From Membranipora membranacea (Eukaryota; Bryozoa; Gymnolaemata; Cheilostomatida; Membraniporidae), in NCBI GenBank assembly GCA_914767715.1, contig OU612073.1:1118001-1182000 (forward strand): a stretch of 64,000 bases of DNA, read 5' to 3'. The notes beneath the pieces were generated by a model, which worked only from the letters and a program-made list of their open reading frames with translations, did not search any database and was not told where the DNA came from. A program made the translations under genes and the position numbers. This document shows positions 62,153 through 64,000 of this stretch, piece by piece; within the stretch, counting starts at the first letter, position 1; each line of letters starts with the position of its first letter.

Positions 62153-62868
62153 CTAGAGAGATTAGCCACAGCTTAGTTCACAAGACAGCGTGAACTTTAT
62201 TTCTGAATACCTGATCGTAAGCTTGTAATGATTTTACTATTTTGCAATGGGTAGGATATATATCGAAGACAGCCATATAGAAGATAATAAAACATATCAT
62301 TTTTTATTAATATTTGATGGACTTAACCTTCAGATAGAACCATTCCTGCACACAATATGGGTATAATGTGTGCCCAAGATACACCGAAATCATATCTGAA
62401 ACTATAAAACCCTTGGAATGTTAGTTTATTGAGCAAAGCATCTGATGGGAGAGGCGGGAGTAGTGGGATTCTTTGTCAGCTTGTTGGATATTCAGGACTG
62501 TACGCCCCACTAACAGGCAAATCACAGAATTATCATCACACGGAATAAGAATTGGCAACATAAAATAAGCTCCCCAACCTGGACCTAATGTGTGGTCAAT
62601 ACTGCCGCCTACACCAAAGCACTTGCATTACATGAATAAACCGCCTCCATCATTTTTAATAAACAGGTCATCGCATGGCATTATTGTGAGAAAATAAATC
62701 ATAAATCCCAACTTTTTAGATAATTCTAATGATAAACCCAACTGGAGCAGAATGTGCCAGCACCAACCATTGTATCCTTTTTCATCGACAAGTCAGTATT
62801 TACAAGGAGTAACTTCTTCGTAATTGTATAAATGTTAACAATTCGAAGCACTAACTGTGTGACAGATG

Positions 62869-62940
62869 AGCCTGTCCTAAGAAGCATTGATATAGTTGTT
62901 TCTTTCTGAACCAAATCACCAAAGCTTTTCAGGACAGGCT
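62869..62940. mobile_element. AGCCTGTC-family MITE, copy 2
   Basis: AGCCTGTCCTAAGAAGC and GCTTTTCAGGACAGGCT flank an AT-rich middle. More decayed than copy 1. Confidence 0.65.
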
Positions 62941-63448
62941 GATGGAAGCCAATGTAATCCAGCTCCTGAGAAAAGCGTCTCCTGTGTTTTTATCTGCTCA
63001 CTGAAATCAAGCCACACCATCTTTTCAATCCTTACTATGCCTGCGTGCACACCCTAATATTTATATAATTTTTCATTAGTAGTACTCAGCAGTTTACCCA
63101 CAGCATAAATACGAAAAACTATATCTACAAACCAAAACACGACACGCTGAAGGTCTATTAATTCAATGTGCCCTGTGATGGGACGCTTTGGATCAAGTCG
63201 AAGGTAAAGGTAATGTGTTGGCTCTTATCTGATTGGCAACAGCGCGTCATTGGCTAGGCTGATGGCAAATATTTTATCCGTCTGAGTAGGTTCTTACATA
63301 TAAAATGTTAGTATCCAGGTGTACTGTTGTCATTGAATTATAGTGTACTGAATCGACCTGCTTAGAAATTTTCTATTCAATCTATCCAATCCACTGGCAT
63401 AGTGTACACAATGAAGAGGGAGTTCATTGGTGTACATGTATGTACCAC

Positions 63449-63493
63449 ATCCCATCCAATTTACAGATATGATATCTGTAAATTGGATGGGAT
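63449..63493. repeat. 45-bp perfect hairpin
   Basis: ATCCCATCCAATTTACAGAT and its inverse with a one-base centre. No relative was seen in the window. Confidence 0.8.
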
Positions 63494-63642
63494 TGGACTC
63501 TATGAGGAAGGTGGCTAATAAGAAGAAATATAGCCTACTTCATAATCAAATTCATCTTATTATCGGACAATAGAGAAATATATTCCAATAAGCATTAACT
63601 ACGGTCTCATTACTTTTGCCAGCCCATGGTCAATGCAATCAC

Positions 63643-63729
63643 CTGTGCTGTAGTTTGTTCCACAGTGAAGCAGTAGAGTAAAGAAAGGTATCTGCGTCCC
63701 AATGGTCCTGACAACTGAACTTGCACGAA
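63643..63729 (-). CDS. Candidate exon upstream of the right-edge gene exon
   Basis: Ends CAG|GTGATT. Read in phase 1 it gives V-V-R-T-I-G-T-Q-I-P-F-F-T and leaves phase 1, which fits the exon at 62152. Another frame, also open, gives S-G-P-L-G-R-R-Y-L-S-L-L-Y and leaves phase 0. The frame is therefore uncertain, and the region upstream to 64000 has no other clear exon. Confidence 0.3.
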
Positions 63730-64000
63730 CTACACAACGGGACCTGTGCTGGTGAGACAGTGCTCAGCAAGTACTATAGTATATGGTGTAGCTGTATGTA
63801 GCTACTACAACTCAACTGCCTCTGTGGTGTAGTAATTCACTAGTCTAGTAGTACAGCAGTCAGTGTCTTACTCCTTGGTCACATCATATAAGTGTCACTA
63901 TGTAATCAAGGTGTATTAATAATTTGACACTACAGTGAAGGAGCATATTAGCTGGGGGACTTCTACTCTGCTTACTTACCTCATGTATTCAAGGTGTTAC

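Noticed and set aside
63980-64000. GTAAGT donor at the right edge
   Set aside because: All three frames upstream have a stop within the few bases left, so no coding exon can be claimed.
1-64000. CRISPR arrays, operons or prokaryotic genes
   Set aside because: The tandem repeats have no spacers, and the genes are split by spliceosomal introns.

Overview
This is metazoan nuclear DNA, AT-rich, with spliceosomal introns of about 0.1 to 9 kb and many small transposable elements. A TRIM protein and a diacylglycerol kinase of the animal zeta/iota type mark it as animal. Gene structure fits an invertebrate and possibly an early-branching one, but the sequence alone does not fix the lineage. Both main genes were rebuilt by hand from splice sites, reading phase and family resemblance. 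Every internal junction of the TRIM gene, and of the kinase from its exon at 44.8 kb to the stop, keeps phase. Exon edges should be good to about one base.

Layout. (1) Positions 1-200 hold a partial, diverged copy of the 3' end of the kinase gene that lies 12 kb away. (2) 448-2034, plus strand: an unrecognised three-exon gene whose middle exon has a shifted frame. (3) 2842-10484, minus strand: a complete 8-exon, 609-residue TRIM protein (RING, two B-boxes, coiled coil, beta-propeller-like C-terminus). One of its introns carries a U2-snRNA-headed retroposon with a 16-bp target duplication, itself split by a 2.4-kb foldback DNA transposon. (4) 12221-57827, minus strand: a DGK zeta/iota orthologue of up to about 1,492 residues, with a long Ser-rich N-terminus, two C1 domains, a MARCKS-like basic segment, catalytic and accessory kinase domains, ankyrin repeats and a terminal PDZ ligand (S-T-Q-V). 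Its introns hold a second foldback element (14318-16818), several hairpin MITEs, minisatellites and candidate alternative first exons, one encoding an MGCAYS start suited to myristoylation and palmitoylation. (5) 59-64 kb: a LINE reverse-transcriptase tail, more MITEs and one or two exons of an unrecognised minus-strand gene that runs off the window.

The two main genes are likely unrelated in function: ubiquitin ligase or RNA/protein scaffold versus lipid second-messenger kinase. The most unusual signals are three tandem duplications that each copy an exon-intron boundary of the kinase gene, the conserved reading frame inside the arms of the foldback elements, the U2-headed retroposon, and a small dispersed 40-bp hairpin family.
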